64,000 bases of DNA, taken from positions 372,001 through 436,000 of the forward strand of contig NZ_MSPQ01000002.1 of assembly GCF_001936475.1 (NCBI RefSeq). Direction: 5' to 3'. The stretch comes from Algoriphagus marinus. GTDB taxonomy: Bacteria; Bacteroidota; Bacteroidia; Cytophagales; Cyclobacteriaceae. Both the position numbers and the translations under genes were made by a program. Below, in pieces: positions 33,707 to 42,048 of this stretch; position 1 is the stretch's first letter; the number at the start of each line of letters is the position of its first letter. The notes under the pieces are model-generated. The model saw nothing but the letters and a program-made list of their open reading frames with translations. It was not told the DNA's origin and ran no database searches.

Positions 33707-34693
33707 TTAATTAACTGCTTGAATCGCTTTAGCGATTTTATAAATTTCAGGTTGGTCGATCTCTAGTTGATCATAGATTCCCTTGACTGCCTCGCGAAAA
33801 GGGGCTTTGTCTGGGTAAGTAATAGTAACTCCTGCTTTTTCCAATTCCCGCATTGATTCGGCAGTAGAAGCCGCCCATAGTTCATATTGATATTCTGCGG
33901 ATTCATCAGCGGCTTCCTGAAGCCATTGCTGTTCTTGAGGCGTCAATGACTCCCAAACCTTGGTACTCACAATAACAACATCCGGTAAAGCGGCATGCTC
34001 ATCCAAACTATAGAATTTACACACTTCGTAATGCTTAGAAGTATACAAACTTGGAGGGTTATTTTCCGCGGCATCCACGATTCCTTGCTGAAGTGCGGTG
34101 TATAATTCTCCGTAGGAAACCGGTGTTGGGGATCCGCCCATTGCCTTGACCATATTGGAAGCAGTGACACTTTCCATTACCCGAACTTTCTTTCCAGCAA
34201 GATCAGCAGGTGTTTCTACAGATTTATCTTTGGTATAAAAGCTTCGCTTGCCGGCATCATAATAGGTCAATCCTCTCAACCAATATTTTTCTCCGTCAAG
34301 TAATAATTGCTTTCCTATGGGACCTTGCAACACCTTTTTCTGATGTGCATCATCTCGGAATAAATAGGGAAGCCCAAAAACAGACATCGTTGGAGCAAAA
34401 CCTTCCAATGCCGCAGCCGAAACCTTGGTCATTCCCAAACTACCAATTTGTAAAAGCTCCAAAAGCTCCCGCTCCGAACCAAGTTGCTGGTTAGGAAATA
34501 CTTTCATCCGTAGTTTCCCATTGGATTTTTCCTCCACCCGCTTAGCGAGAAAAATCATCGCATCATGAACTGGATGACTGGGAACCTGAGCGTGACCCAT
34601 TTTAATCATCTTGAAATTGAGAGGGCTGCTACAAGAAAAAGGAAGCACTCCTACCAGAACTATAGCAAGTATAATAAGAAGGTGTTTTTTCAT
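33707..34693 (-). CDS. dctP: TRAP transporter substrate-binding lipoprotein (DctP-like)
   Basis: 328 residues. It captures an organic acid in the periplasm and passes it to DctQM. A signal with a lipobox-like FSCSS (about Cys21) suggests membrane anchoring, unusual for free DctP but common in Bacteroidota. The carboxylate-clamp Arg lies in GKKVRVMESVTASNMVKAMGGSPTPVSYGELYTALQQGIVDAAENN, a strong family match near 150-195. ATG at 34693 (MKKHLLIILAIVLV) gives a normal signal peptide; the longer form at 34732 does not. It heads the dctPQM unit. Confidence 0.93.
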   Translation of the reverse strand: MKKHLLIILAIVLVGVLPFSCSSPLNFKMIKMGHAQVPSHPVHDAMIFLAKRVEEKSNGKLRMKVFPNQQLGSERELLELLQIGSLGMTKVSAAALEGFAPTMSVFGLPYLFRDDAHQKKVLQGPIGKQLLLDGEKYWLRGLTYYDAGKRSFYTKDKSVETPADLAGKKVRVMESVTASNMVKAMGGSPTPVSYGELYTALQQGIVDAAENNPPSLYTSKHYEVCKFYSLDEHAALPDVVIVSTKVWESLTPQEQQWLQEAADESAEYQYELWAASTAESMRELEKAGVTITYPDKAPFREAVKGIYDQLEIDQPEIYKIAKAIQAVN

Positions 34694-35012
34694 GGGTTTA
34701 TTGATTTGGGCTGGAATAAACTTAAGCTGCACTCTGGTAATAAAGTACGACCAGCAAAATCCTACTATTAAAGATGCTCTGATCTAACTCATTTTCAAAA
34801 TGAATTTAGGTTTATGGTTTTTGACTTAGCAAAGCCAATCTAGTTTAGAAAAAAAATCCACTTTCAGATCACCTTATGCAATTCAAATAATGGCCCTTAG
34901 AATGAAAATAGCCGTATTTTAAAAATTTCAGAATATTTCAGACGCAGAAAAAACGACCTGAAAACGATTCCGTAATAATCTATCCTTTCGGGATCTTCTG
35001 CTCCAAAAATCC
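34694..35012. other. dctP upstream intergenic region
   Basis: About 319 AT-rich bases between the end of the Gfo/Idh gene and dctP, both on minus, so it should hold the dctP promoter. No exact TAnnTTTG element at a suitable place and no clear terminator were found. A TGAAAACG half-site near 34959 is suggestive of a LacI-type operator but the other half does not match. Confidence 0.35.
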
Positions 35013-36041
35013 CTACTCTTGCAATGGAAATTTCACTGTTGCTTTCTTTTTGGAGGATGAATATATCCCTCGAATCAATTCCAAGGACTTTCTCGAAGTA
35101 GGCCCATCCACAGCATAATTTTCACCAGACTCCAAACTTGAAATGAATTCTTCCCACTGTTTCTGGTGCAAAATACCGCTGATCGCCATAGGGTCTGCAG
35201 CTCCGGAAGAGCTAAAAATTTGACTCTCTTCAAGCTTTGACTCTTCTCCTTTGATTTTCCAATGGGTAATTTTTCCTCCTTCAAGTGTCGCACTTCCCTC
35301 CGATCCAAAAATCTCAATTCGCTCAGGAAGGCCCGGATAAAAGGACGTCGCGGAGGTAATATTTCCAATTGCCCCACTTTTGAAAGTGACCAATGCCGCC
35401 CCCAAATCTTCTCCTTCGATCTGATGATAGGCTGTTTGGACCTTACCAAAAACTTCAGAAACCTCTCCCATTAAATCCAATAAAAGATCGATGGTATGAA
35501 TTCCCTGATTGATAAAAGCACCTCCACCATCTACCTCAATGGTTCCTTTCCAATCGCTTTTGCTATAGTATTCCTTATTTCTAAACCAATTCACGTAGGC
35601 ATTTCCCATCAAAAGACTTCCGAATAAGCCTGCATCAACCGAAGATTTCAATTTTTGATAATCAGAAGAAAAGCGGTTTTGAAAAATCACGGCAAGCTTC
35701 ACTCCTTGGGTTTGGCAGGCATTTATCAATCGATCTGCCCGGTCTAAGGTTACTTCGATCGGCTTTTCAATGATCAAATGTTTTCCAGCTTTTGCTGCCG
35801 CTAAAGCAGGCTCCAAATGCCTTCCGCTCGCAGTACAGATACAGACTACCTCCAAATCAGGATGCGCTAAAAATGCCGAAATATCTGAATAGCCTTTTAC
35901 TCCAAACCGAGATTCAGCTTCTTGAGCTCGCTCAGGCGAACTGCTACAAAAAGCAACCAATTCTGCGTTTTGGATTGCCTTTATGGCAGCGGCATGAATA
36001 CCTGCAATCGCGCCAGTTCCTATGATTCCTATTTTTTTCAT
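35013..36041 (-). CDS. Gfo/Idh/MocA-family oxidoreductase
   Basis: 342 residues. NAD(P)-dependent sugar or sugar-acid dehydrogenase fold: N-terminal Rossmann motif IGIIGTGAIAGIHAAAI at about 3-18, the conserved EKP in HLIIEKPIEVTLDRAD near residue 92, and a C-terminal alpha/beta domain with GGGAFINQGIHTIDLLLDLMG (the GxxxDxxxH-type active-site block) near 170. Substrate unknown. It overlaps the Ldh2 gene by ATGA, so it belongs to the VOC-Ldh2-Gfo operon and probably acts in the same sugar-acid pathway. Start at 36041 (MKKIGIIG) chosen over 36071. Confidence 0.9.
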   Translation of the reverse strand: MKKIGIIGTGAIAGIHAAAIKAIQNAELVAFCSSSPERAQEAESRFGVKGYSDISAFLAHPDLEVVCICTASGRHLEPALAAAKAGKHLIIEKPIEVTLDRADRLINACQTQGVKLAVIFQNRFSSDYQKLKSSVDAGLFGSLLMGNAYVNWFRNKEYYSKSDWKGTIEVDGGGAFINQGIHTIDLLLDLMGEVSEVFGKVQTAYHQIEGEDLGAALVTFKSGAIGNITSATSFYPGLPERIEIFGSEGSATLEGGKITHWKIKGEESKLEESQIFSSSGAADPMAISGILHQKQWEEFISSLESGENYAVDGPTSRKSLELIRGIYSSSKKKATVKFPLQE

Positions 36042-37051
36042 AATCTTGAAAGGGTTACTAATTGACTCCAAAGCTCAGCATTGATAGGAATTCCGAGCTT
36101 TAAATTTTCACTTCTAGTCTGTAACACTTGCTCTCCGGGATATCGAATCGATTGGTTTTGAAAAACTGAGGAGGTTTTTAAATCTTCTATAATCGCATCG
36201 GCTTTCGTTTCCAACCAATCAGTCAAACCTAACCTGACTGGATCAAAACAGATAAATACTTGTGAAAGACCTTTTTCGACGCCGTCTTCTCCGACTTCCT
36301 TTGAGGAATTTCCTCCTGAAAGGATAGAAACGAGCAAGTCAATCATCAAGGAAAGACCAGCACCTTTCCACATGCCGGTTGGCAAAGCAAGATGACTCGC
36401 CAGAATATCTACCGGTGACTTTGTCAAATTCCCCTCGTTGTCAAAACCTCCATCGAAAGGCAGTTGCTCTCCTTTCTTCTTGGCAATTTCCATTTTCCCA
36501 TAGGCAAATTGGGACATAGCCATATCTAGGACCACATGCCCCGAACTCCTTGGAATTGCGATTACCAATGGATTATTTCCCAACTTCGGCTCGCTTCCTC
36601 CCCAGGCTGGCATATTTGCGATCGTGTTGGTAAAACAAATCCCTATGCAACCTGAATCAGCAGCCTGCCAGCCAAAATTACCGGCCCGCATCCAGTGATT
36701 CGTATTCTTAAGCGTCACGGTGCTCATCCCAAAAGTCTTTGCCAACTCGATAGCTCGCTCCATGGCAAATTCTGCGTTGAGATTACCAGGTCCGAATCGA
36801 CCATCGTAACGCTCCATCATTCCAAATTGAGCGATTAATTCAGTACTATTTTCAGGGACCACAAATCCCTTTTTGATGAAATCTAAAAAAAGCAGAAAGC
36901 GATTCACTCCATGGGAATGCACTCCGTCCCGGTCTGCTTGAGCAAATAGAACTGCACACCGATGCGCTCGCTGCTTCTCAAACCCATGTTGGATCAGGCA
37001 GGCAGTAAGTGTGTCTATCAAATCATCAAAAGAAACTCTCAATTCTTCCAT
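36038..37051 (-). CDS. Malate/L-lactate/ureidoglycolate dehydrogenase family (Ldh2) oxidoreductase
   Basis: 337 residues of the Ldh2 fold (family of YiaK 2,3-diketo-L-gulonate reductase, malate and ureidoglycolate dehydrogenases), which uses NAD(P)H without a Rossmann fold. The catalytic His is in DRDGVHSHGVNRFLLFL near residue 48; the family block TNHWMRAGNFGWQAADSGCIGICFTNT is near 115, and KLGNNPLVIAIP near 155. In uronate and ketogulonate pathways such enzymes reduce keto acids. It lies 36 nt after the VOC gene and overlaps the Gfo gene. Confidence 0.9.
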   Translation of the reverse strand: MEELRVSFDDLIDTLTACLIQHGFEKQRAHRCAVLFAQADRDGVHSHGVNRFLLFLDFIKKGFVVPENSTELIAQFGMMERYDGRFGPGNLNAEFAMERAIELAKTFGMSTVTLKNTNHWMRAGNFGWQAADSGCIGICFTNTIANMPAWGGSEPKLGNNPLVIAIPRSSGHVVLDMAMSQFAYGKMEIAKKKGEQLPFDGGFDNEGNLTKSPVDILASHLALPTGMWKGAGLSLMIDLLVSILSGGNSSKEVGEDGVEKGLSQVFICFDPVRLGLTDWLETKADAIIEDLKTSSVFQNQSIRYPGEQVLQTRSENLKLGIPINAELWSQLVTLSRL

Positions 37052-37087
37052 TTGCTTTATTCTTTTCGATTTCAGGAAAAATTAGTT

Positions 37088-37480
37088 CTAATTTGATTTC
37101 AACATTGGCGTGGTGCGCTTACAAAGTTGAAGTGAAATCCCCCATGGATCTCTCAGCATAATTAAGTGTGATCCATCCGGATGGATATCATCGGAGAAAA
37201 GGGTAGCACCAGCCTTAATCAGCCGATTCATATCTTCGGTAGGGTTTTCTGATACCAAAGCCAAGTGAACAGCTAAGGGATGAAAAGCAGTAAAGTCAAG
37301 CGTTTCTCCTTTTGGATTGGTGTAGATTTCAAGCATAACGGTTCCGCTATCATCAGCCAGAAAAGTCATAAATGGAGATTCCTCCATCTTTTTGACCACA
37401 GTCAGGCCAAGGTGATTTTCATACCAACGTGACGTAGCTGTTGCATCAGGCACATTTAAAGCAAAGTGTTCAAATTTCAT
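37088..37480 (-). CDS. VOC-family protein (glyoxalase/bleomycin-resistance fold)
   Basis: 130 residues with two beta-alpha-beta-beta-beta modules. Possible metal ligands are His5 or nearby (KFEHFALNVPD), Glu in VMLEIYTNP, His in AVHLALVSE and the Glu/Asp region near GSHLIMLRDPWGISLQLCKR. VOC proteins are isomerases, dioxygenases or binding proteins; this one cannot be narrowed further. As first gene of the minus-strand operon with Ldh2 and Gfo genes, it may act on a sugar-acid intermediate. Confidence 0.85.
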   Translation of the reverse strand: MKFEHFALNVPDATATSRWYENHLGLTVVKKMEESPFMTFLADDSGTVMLEIYTNPKGETLDFTAFHPLAVHLALVSENPTEDMNRLIKAGATLFSDDIHPDGSHLIMLRDPWGISLQLCKRTTPMLKSN

Positions 37481-37577
37481 AGTTTACAGAAAGAAGGGAA
37501 TTATTGATCTCAACAATAATGAAGAATTGTGAAAAGCTTTCCTAGAATTCCGTCACAAATCCTATTTTTAACTATCC

Positions 37578-37606
37578 TTGATTAACATACTCGATCAAGT
37601 AATCAA
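37578..37606. promoter_or_regulatory. Inverted repeat upstream of the tagaturonate reductase-like gene
   Basis: TTGATTA and TAATCAA (7-bp arms, 15-nt spacer) lie 22 nt before the start codon at 37628, with an inner CTTGAT/ATCAAG pair. This could be an operator for a pathway regulator; the divergent VOC operon starts 98 nt away. Confidence 0.4.
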
Positions 37607-37627
37607 ACATCTCCTGAATAAACGATC

Positions 37628-39040
37628 ATGAAACCACTCCAACGAACTGCCTCTAACTCCAATTCTTACCCTGTCAAAATACTCCAATTTGGGTTTGGAA
37701 ATTTTCTACGAGGCTTTGCAGACTGGATGGTGGAAGAAGCAAATGAAAAAGGAATATTTCAAGGGAATATCGAAGTTGTCCAAATACACAGCAAGCATAT
37801 AGATGCAAAAATCACGAGACAAGATGGTTTGTTTCATGTCATTGAACGGGGGCTAAGTCAAGGTGACTTGATTGATCATGCCCAGTTGATTACCTGCGTT
37901 ACTGGTGTGACTTCAATTTTCGAAGATTATGAGGCCTACCTGAAACTTGGAGAGAATCCTGATTTGGAATTTATTATTTCCAATACCACAGAGTCAGGGA
38001 TTTATTTTGATTCTGAAGATTTTCCAATCGATTCCATTTCAAAAACTTTTCCAGGAAAATTGACAGCTTTGCTTTTTAATCGATTCCTTCATTTCAGCGG
38101 AGATCCAGAAAGAGGGCTAATTTTTCTTCCTTGTGAATTGATTGAAAAGAATGGTCAGCAATTAAAGTCTTGTATTCTGTCCTACGCTGAAAAATGGGAA
38201 TTACCACAGGAATTCAGCGATTGGATCTCAAACCATAATATTTTTTGCGACACGCTGGTGGATCGAATCGTACCTGGTTACCCAAAAGCAGAAATAGCTG
38301 AAATCGAAGAGAAAATTGATTGCAAGGATGAGTTGGCCGTAATGGTGGAGCCCTATCATTTTTGGGCAATCCAAGGACCCGAAGAAGTGCGGGAAAGATT
38401 CCCACTCGATCATGCCGGATTAAACGTAAAGTTTGTTGAAGATTTAAGTCCTTATCGGACAATGAAAGTTAGAATACTAAATGGGGCACATACCACTCTA
38501 GTTCCTTACGCATATCTCCATGGCTTTCGTACTGTGAGAGAATCTGTAGAAGATCCGGGGATGTTGGTATTTCTAGAACAGGCGATTTATGAAGAGATTA
38601 TTCCAAGTATGGAATATCCAAAAGAGGAGTTGACAGATTTTGCTAAAGACGTATTAGAACGTTTTGCCAATCCATTTATCAGACATGAGTTGAAATCAAT
38701 TGCCTTGAATAGCATCTCGAAATTTAAAGTTCGGGTGCTTCCTTCTCTACTTGCTTATTGGGCGAAAAATCAGACCTGGCCAGCAAATTTGACGATGGGA
38801 TTTGCCGCATTGATTCTTTTTTACAAAGGCAATTTCAAAGGGGAAACCCTTCCCTTGAATGATGACCCAACTGTAATTTCGATCTTTTCTACGGCTTGGT
38901 CAAAATCAAACCTTGTGGATACCCTAACAGAAGTTTGTACCAATGAGAACCTTTGGGGTCAAGATCTCTCCCAGTATGAGGGGTTGATTTCAATGTTAGA
39001 GTCTTGTATTCAAAGATTAATCACTTCAACCAAACCCTAG
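37628..39040 (+). CDS. uxaB: Tagaturonate reductase-like (altronate oxidoreductase) protein
   Basis: 470-residue polyol-specific long-chain dehydrogenase, UxaB branch, which reduces D-tagaturonate to D-altronate in galacturonate breakdown. The N-terminal NAD site is ILQFGFGNFLRGFADWMVEEA; the catalytic block is RTMKVRILNGAHTTLVPYAYLHGFRTVRESVEDPGM near 275-310 (Lys and Asn-Gly-x-His of the family). UxaB is favoured over mannitol or fructuronate dehydrogenases by the overall match of these blocks. It is divergent from the VOC-Ldh2-Gfo operon. Other uxa genes (uxaA, uxaC) are not in the window. Its 3' end overlaps the converging mtfA-like gene by 20 nt. Confidence 0.88.
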   Translation: MKPLQRTASNSNSYPVKILQFGFGNFLRGFADWMVEEANEKGIFQGNIEVVQIHSKHIDAKITRQDGLFHVIERGLSQGDLIDHAQLITCVTGVTSIFEDYEAYLKLGENPDLEFIISNTTESGIYFDSEDFPIDSISKTFPGKLTALLFNRFLHFSGDPERGLIFLPCELIEKNGQQLKSCILSYAEKWELPQEFSDWISNHNIFCDTLVDRIVPGYPKAEIAEIEEKIDCKDELAVMVEPYHFWAIQGPEEVRERFPLDHAGLNVKFVEDLSPYRTMKVRILNGAHTTLVPYAYLHGFRTVRESVEDPGMLVFLEQAIYEEIIPSMEYPKEELTDFAKDVLERFANPFIRHELKSIALNSISKFKVRVLPSLLAYWAKNQTWPANLTMGFAALILFYKGNFKGETLPLNDDPTVISIFSTAWSKSNLVDTLTEVCTNENLWGQDLSQYEGLISMLESCIQRLITSTKP

Positions 39041-39782
39041 GATCCTGACGCAGAAGCTGGACTAATGCACCATATAAAGTAGGATGGTAATCAAAGAAGG
39101 TTTTTGGTCTCTCGAAGAAATTCTCCAAAGCGACTGCAAAAAACTCATGTTCATTCAAGCCTGCCGCTCCCCTAAAAAAAGAGCCATTACCCGCTTCTAT
39201 TTTGACCATTTCAGGTCCAACTAATTCCTGATAAGAACTCCATGCTTGGGGGTTAAAAAACTCGCTTTCTCCGTTATAGTAGATTTGATTTTCTAATTTA
39301 AGAGCATGGGCAATTTCATGAATCCCTAGGTTTACCCCATCCTGATTATCCTTCATCCCGTCTAAAAAACAGGACCAAGACACCACGATGATTCCATATT
39401 TAGGATTTACTTCACCACGATGGTAGCTTTTTGTGATCGAGCTATAATAGGCATTGGGATAAATCAGGATTTTATCGAAATGAGGAAGCCGGATACGTCT
39501 CCATCCAAAAGTCACCATCACAATGGTAGCTCCAATCAAAACCTCCATCTCTGGAGTCACCTCTTCAATCCCTCCTCGCCCTACAAATTCCTTTACCGAA
39601 AGAATCCGCGAAAGCTTCTGCATGAATTCTTCTTTGTGGGTTGGGTTAAGATTTTGAAAATATGGAAAGGACCGGTCCAAAATCTTGATATCGGTAAGTG
39701 TCAACCTTCTTGGGTAGAAATTCGCTCTTGCTTCCTTTAACCACCAGCCTAATCTGTAGAAATATTGCGATCGATGCATCAT
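39021..39782 (-). CDS. MtfA-like zinc metallopeptidase
   Basis: About 253 residues. Zinc-dependent peptidase of the MtfA (DgsA anti-repressor) family, related to anthrax lethal factor. The zinc motif is HEIAHALKLE near residue 155, with a downstream Glu in LNEHEFFAVALENFFERP near 215 as the third ligand. In E. coli MtfA binds the glucose repressor Mlc; in Bacteroidota the partner is unknown. Two adjacent ATGs (39782 and 39779) are possible starts. A hairpin that ends rny transcription lies just upstream of it. Confidence 0.9.
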   Translation of the reverse strand: MMHRSQYFYRLGWWLKEARANFYPRRLTLTDIKILDRSFPYFQNLNPTHKEEFMQKLSRILSVKEFVGRGGIEEVTPEMEVLIGATIVMVTFGWRRIRLPHFDKILIYPNAYYSSITKSYHRGEVNPKYGIIVVSWSCFLDGMKDNQDGVNLGIHEIAHALKLENQIYYNGESEFFNPQAWSSYQELVGPEMVKIEAGNGSFFRGAAGLNEHEFFAVALENFFERPKTFFDYHPTLYGALVQLLRQDPRVWLK

Positions 39783-39788
39783 AAAATG

Positions 39789-39822
39789 AAAATGGCAGAG
39801 ACCCAAAGGTAACTGCCATTTT
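39789..39822 (-). terminator. Hairpin between rny and the mtfA-like gene
   Basis: AAAATGGCAG / CTGCCATTTT form a 10-bp stem with a 14-nt loop between rny and mtfA on the minus strand. It is followed by a T-rich CATTTTAT. It is likely a terminator or attenuator. Confidence 0.65.
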
Positions 39823-39842
39823 AAATTTTTACAATCAGAAAA

Positions 39843-41408
39843 TTAGCGCGCGTAGTTTACTGCTCGCATTTCCCGAATCACCGTGATTTTAATTTGTCCA
39901 GGGTATTGCATTTCTTTTTCAATTTTCTGAGAGATGTCGAAAGAAAGCTTACCTGCGGTGATGTCATCCACATTATCAGCATCTACAAGCACTCGAAGTT
40001 CTCGACCCGCCTGCATCGCAAAACATTTGTTTACTCCATCAAAGCTCAATGCAAGTTCTTCCAACTCCTTCAGGCGCTTGATATAGCTATCCATCACTTC
40101 TCTTCGAGCGCCAGGTCTTGCACCTGAAATTGCATCGCATGCCTGAACAATAGGCGAAATCATCGAGGTCATTTCTATTTCATCGTGGTGAGCTCCAATC
40201 GCATTACAGATTTCAGGGTGTTCCTTGTAGCGCTTCGCTAGTTCCATTCCCAAGACAGCATGTGGAAGTTCTTGCTCTTCTGGCCAAACTTTACCTATAT
40301 CATGGAGCAATCCGGCTCGCTTGGCGAGCTTGGCATTCAATCCCATTTCAGCCGCCATGGTAGCGCAAAGCTTTGCAACTTCTCGGGAGTGCTGAAGGAG
40401 GTTTTGCCCATAAGAAGATCTGAATCTCATTCTTCCTACCATTCTGATCAACTCAGGGTGTAGTCCATGAATTCCAAGATCAATACAGGTTCGTTCACCG
40501 ATTTCAACAATTTCTTCCTCGATATTTTTTTCCGTCTTAGCAACCACTTCCTCGATTCTTGCAGGGTGGATTCGACCATCTTGCACCAATCGATGTAGTG
40601 AAAGCCTTGCAACTTCTCTTCTCACCGGATCAAAGCCTGAAATAATAATTGCTTCAGGAGTGTCGTCTACGACAATTTCTACGCCGGTAGCTGCTTCGAG
40701 AGCTCGGATATTTCTTCCCTCTCTACCGATGATCTTCCCTTTGATATCGTCACTTTCGATGCTGAATACCGATACGCAGTTTTCTACCGCATGCTCAGTA
40801 GCTGTTCGCTGAATGGTATCCAAAACAATCTTCTTAGCTTGTTTGGTGGCAGTTAATTTCGCCTCGTCAAGAATATCTTTTATTTGGGACGATGCTTTTG
40901 ACTGTGCTTCTTCAGTAAGCATCTTGACTAATTCTTCTCTGGCCTCTTCGCGAGTTTGGTTTGCAATTTTCTCCAGATCGGAGATTCGCTGATTGGTAAT
41001 GCGATCAAGCTCTTCTTTTTTCACTTGAACAGAATGTAGCTGAGCATTAAGGTTTTCCTTTTTGCTATCCAATTCAGCCTCTTTGCGCTTTACCTGCTCC
41101 AATTCTTTGGATACTTGCTGCTCTCGTTGTTTGACTTTGTTTTCATTGGTGATGATGATATTTTTCTTATTATTCATCTCCTCATCAAACTCCGATTTCA
41201 GCTTCAGGTATTTTTCCTTTGCTTCAAGTATTCGGTCTTTTTTGATAGATTCAGCGTTAATCTCAGCTTCGCGAAGCATGGATTTCACACGCTCTTTAGT
41301 CTCTTCTTCGAGCTTTGCGTTTTTATTTTTTATCAATGCGCCGGCAATCGCGGCTCCCGCACCAGTCCCTACTAGGGCTGCGAGTACAATATATAGTATG
41401 TCTCCCAT
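39843..41408 (-). CDS. rny: Ribonuclease Y
   Basis: 521-residue membrane-anchored endoribonuclease that starts mRNA decay. An N-terminal helix (about 4-24, [21 protein letters not shown]) is followed by a long coiled coil (about 30-200), a KH domain (about 210-275, with [24 protein letters not shown] in part), and an HD domain (about 335-430) whose metal site is LLHDIGKV. Length and order match RNase Y exactly. It lies downstream of pheT, a coiled-coil gene and zapA on the same strand, a familiar Bacteroidota arrangement. A 67-nt gap separates it from zapA. Confidence 0.97.
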   Translation of the reverse strand: MGDILYIVLAALVGTGAGAAIAGALIKNKNAKLEEETKERVKSMLREAEINAESIKKDRILEAKEKYLKLKSEFDEEMNNKKNIIITNENKVKQREQQVSKELEQVKRKEAELDSKKENLNAQLHSVQVKKEELDRITNQRISDLEKIANQTREEAREELVKMLTEEAQSKASSQIKDILDEAKLTATKQAKKIVLDTIQRTATEHAVENCVSVFSIESDDIKGKIIGREGRNIRALEAATGVEIVVDDTPEAIIISGFDPVRREVARLSLHRLVQDGRIHPARIEEVVAKTEKNIEEEIVEIGERTCIDLGIHGLHPELIRMVGRMRFRSSYGQNLLQHSREVAKLCATMAAEMGLNAKLAKRAGLLHDIGKVWPEEQELPHAVLGMELAKRYKEHPEICNAIGAHHDEIEMTSMISPIVQACDAISGARPGARREVMDSYIKRLKELEELALSFDGVNKCFAMQAGRELRVLVDADNVDDITAGKLSFDISQKIEKEMQYPGQIKITVIREMRAVNYAR

Positions 41409-41475
41409 AGGTATTTTGAGTATAAATTAACCTTTGGAGAATCCGAAAAATCGTAAGAAATAAGTTATTAACTAA

Positions 41476-41760
41476 TTATAAAGCCTTGGATAAAAGCGCG
41501 TTGATATTTAAAATACTGGTCCTAATATGCTCACTATCACCAGCATTTGCTTCATTGGTTTCCAGGGCTTCCACCATGCAATCAAAAGCCACCATTGCTA
41601 GTAAATCCTGATTATCATCCAGACCAAATTCATCTTTATATTTTCGCAGTTTTTCATTTATCAACTTGCCCGCTTGTCGGATTTTGGATTCATCCTCAAT
41701 CTTGACGCGCATAGGATATTCTCTAGCCCCTATTTTTATTTTGATAGCAAGTGTGTCCAT
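41476..41760 (-). CDS. zapA: Cell division protein ZapA
   Basis: 94-residue FtsZ-ring stabiliser that crosslinks FtsZ filaments. The N-terminal strand region KIKIGAREYPMRVKIEDESKIRQAGKLINEKLRKYK and the helix DLLAMVAFDCMVEALE are the ZapA pattern. It follows the coiled-coil gene by 1 nt, so the two may act together in division, as ZapA and ZapB do in E. coli. Confidence 0.92.
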   Translation of the reverse strand: MDTLAIKIKIGAREYPMRVKIEDESKIRQAGKLINEKLRKYKDEFGLDDNQDLLAMVAFDCMVEALETNEANAGDSEHIRTSILNINALLSKAL

Positions 41761-41761
41761 A

Positions 41762-42046
41762 TCAATCTGACAAATAGGTGATCAATTGGTCGATTTCTTG
41801 TATATAATTATTGATTAAGTCACTCATTTCGGTCGAATCTCCTGGACTCACCGGTCGGTTCTCCACAATGTTACTAATTTTAATCTTATTTTTAAAATGC
41901 TCGATTTCCTGCTCTTTATCCTCCAAAGCCCGCTTGACTTCTTCTAATTTTTGCTTTAACTGCTGATTTTCAGCACTCAATTCAAGCAATCGATCGCTGG
42001 CCTTCGTCGCCAGTTTTTCCAATTTTAGCAGTTCCTCTTGAATCAT
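41762..42046 (-). CDS. Small coiled-coil protein, ZapB-like candidate
   Basis: 94 residues, strongly heptad-patterned from about 1 to 52 (LLKLEKLATKASDRLLELSAENQQLKQKLEEVKRALED in part), then a polar tail ending QEIDQLITYLSD. It lies between pheT (2-nt gap) and zapA (1-nt gap). Size, coiled coil and place next to zapA suggest a ZapB-like division factor, but the sequence is too simple for certainty. Confidence 0.72.
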   Translation of the reverse strand: MIQEELLKLEKLATKASDRLLELSAENQQLKQKLEEVKRALEDKEQEIEHFKNKIKISNIVENRPVSPGDSTEMSDLINNYIQEIDQLITYLSD

Positions 42047-42048
42047 TT

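Noticed and set aside
34955-34975. LacI-type operator (TGAAAACG half-site) upstream of dctP
   Set aside because: The second half does not match, so it is not supported as an operator.
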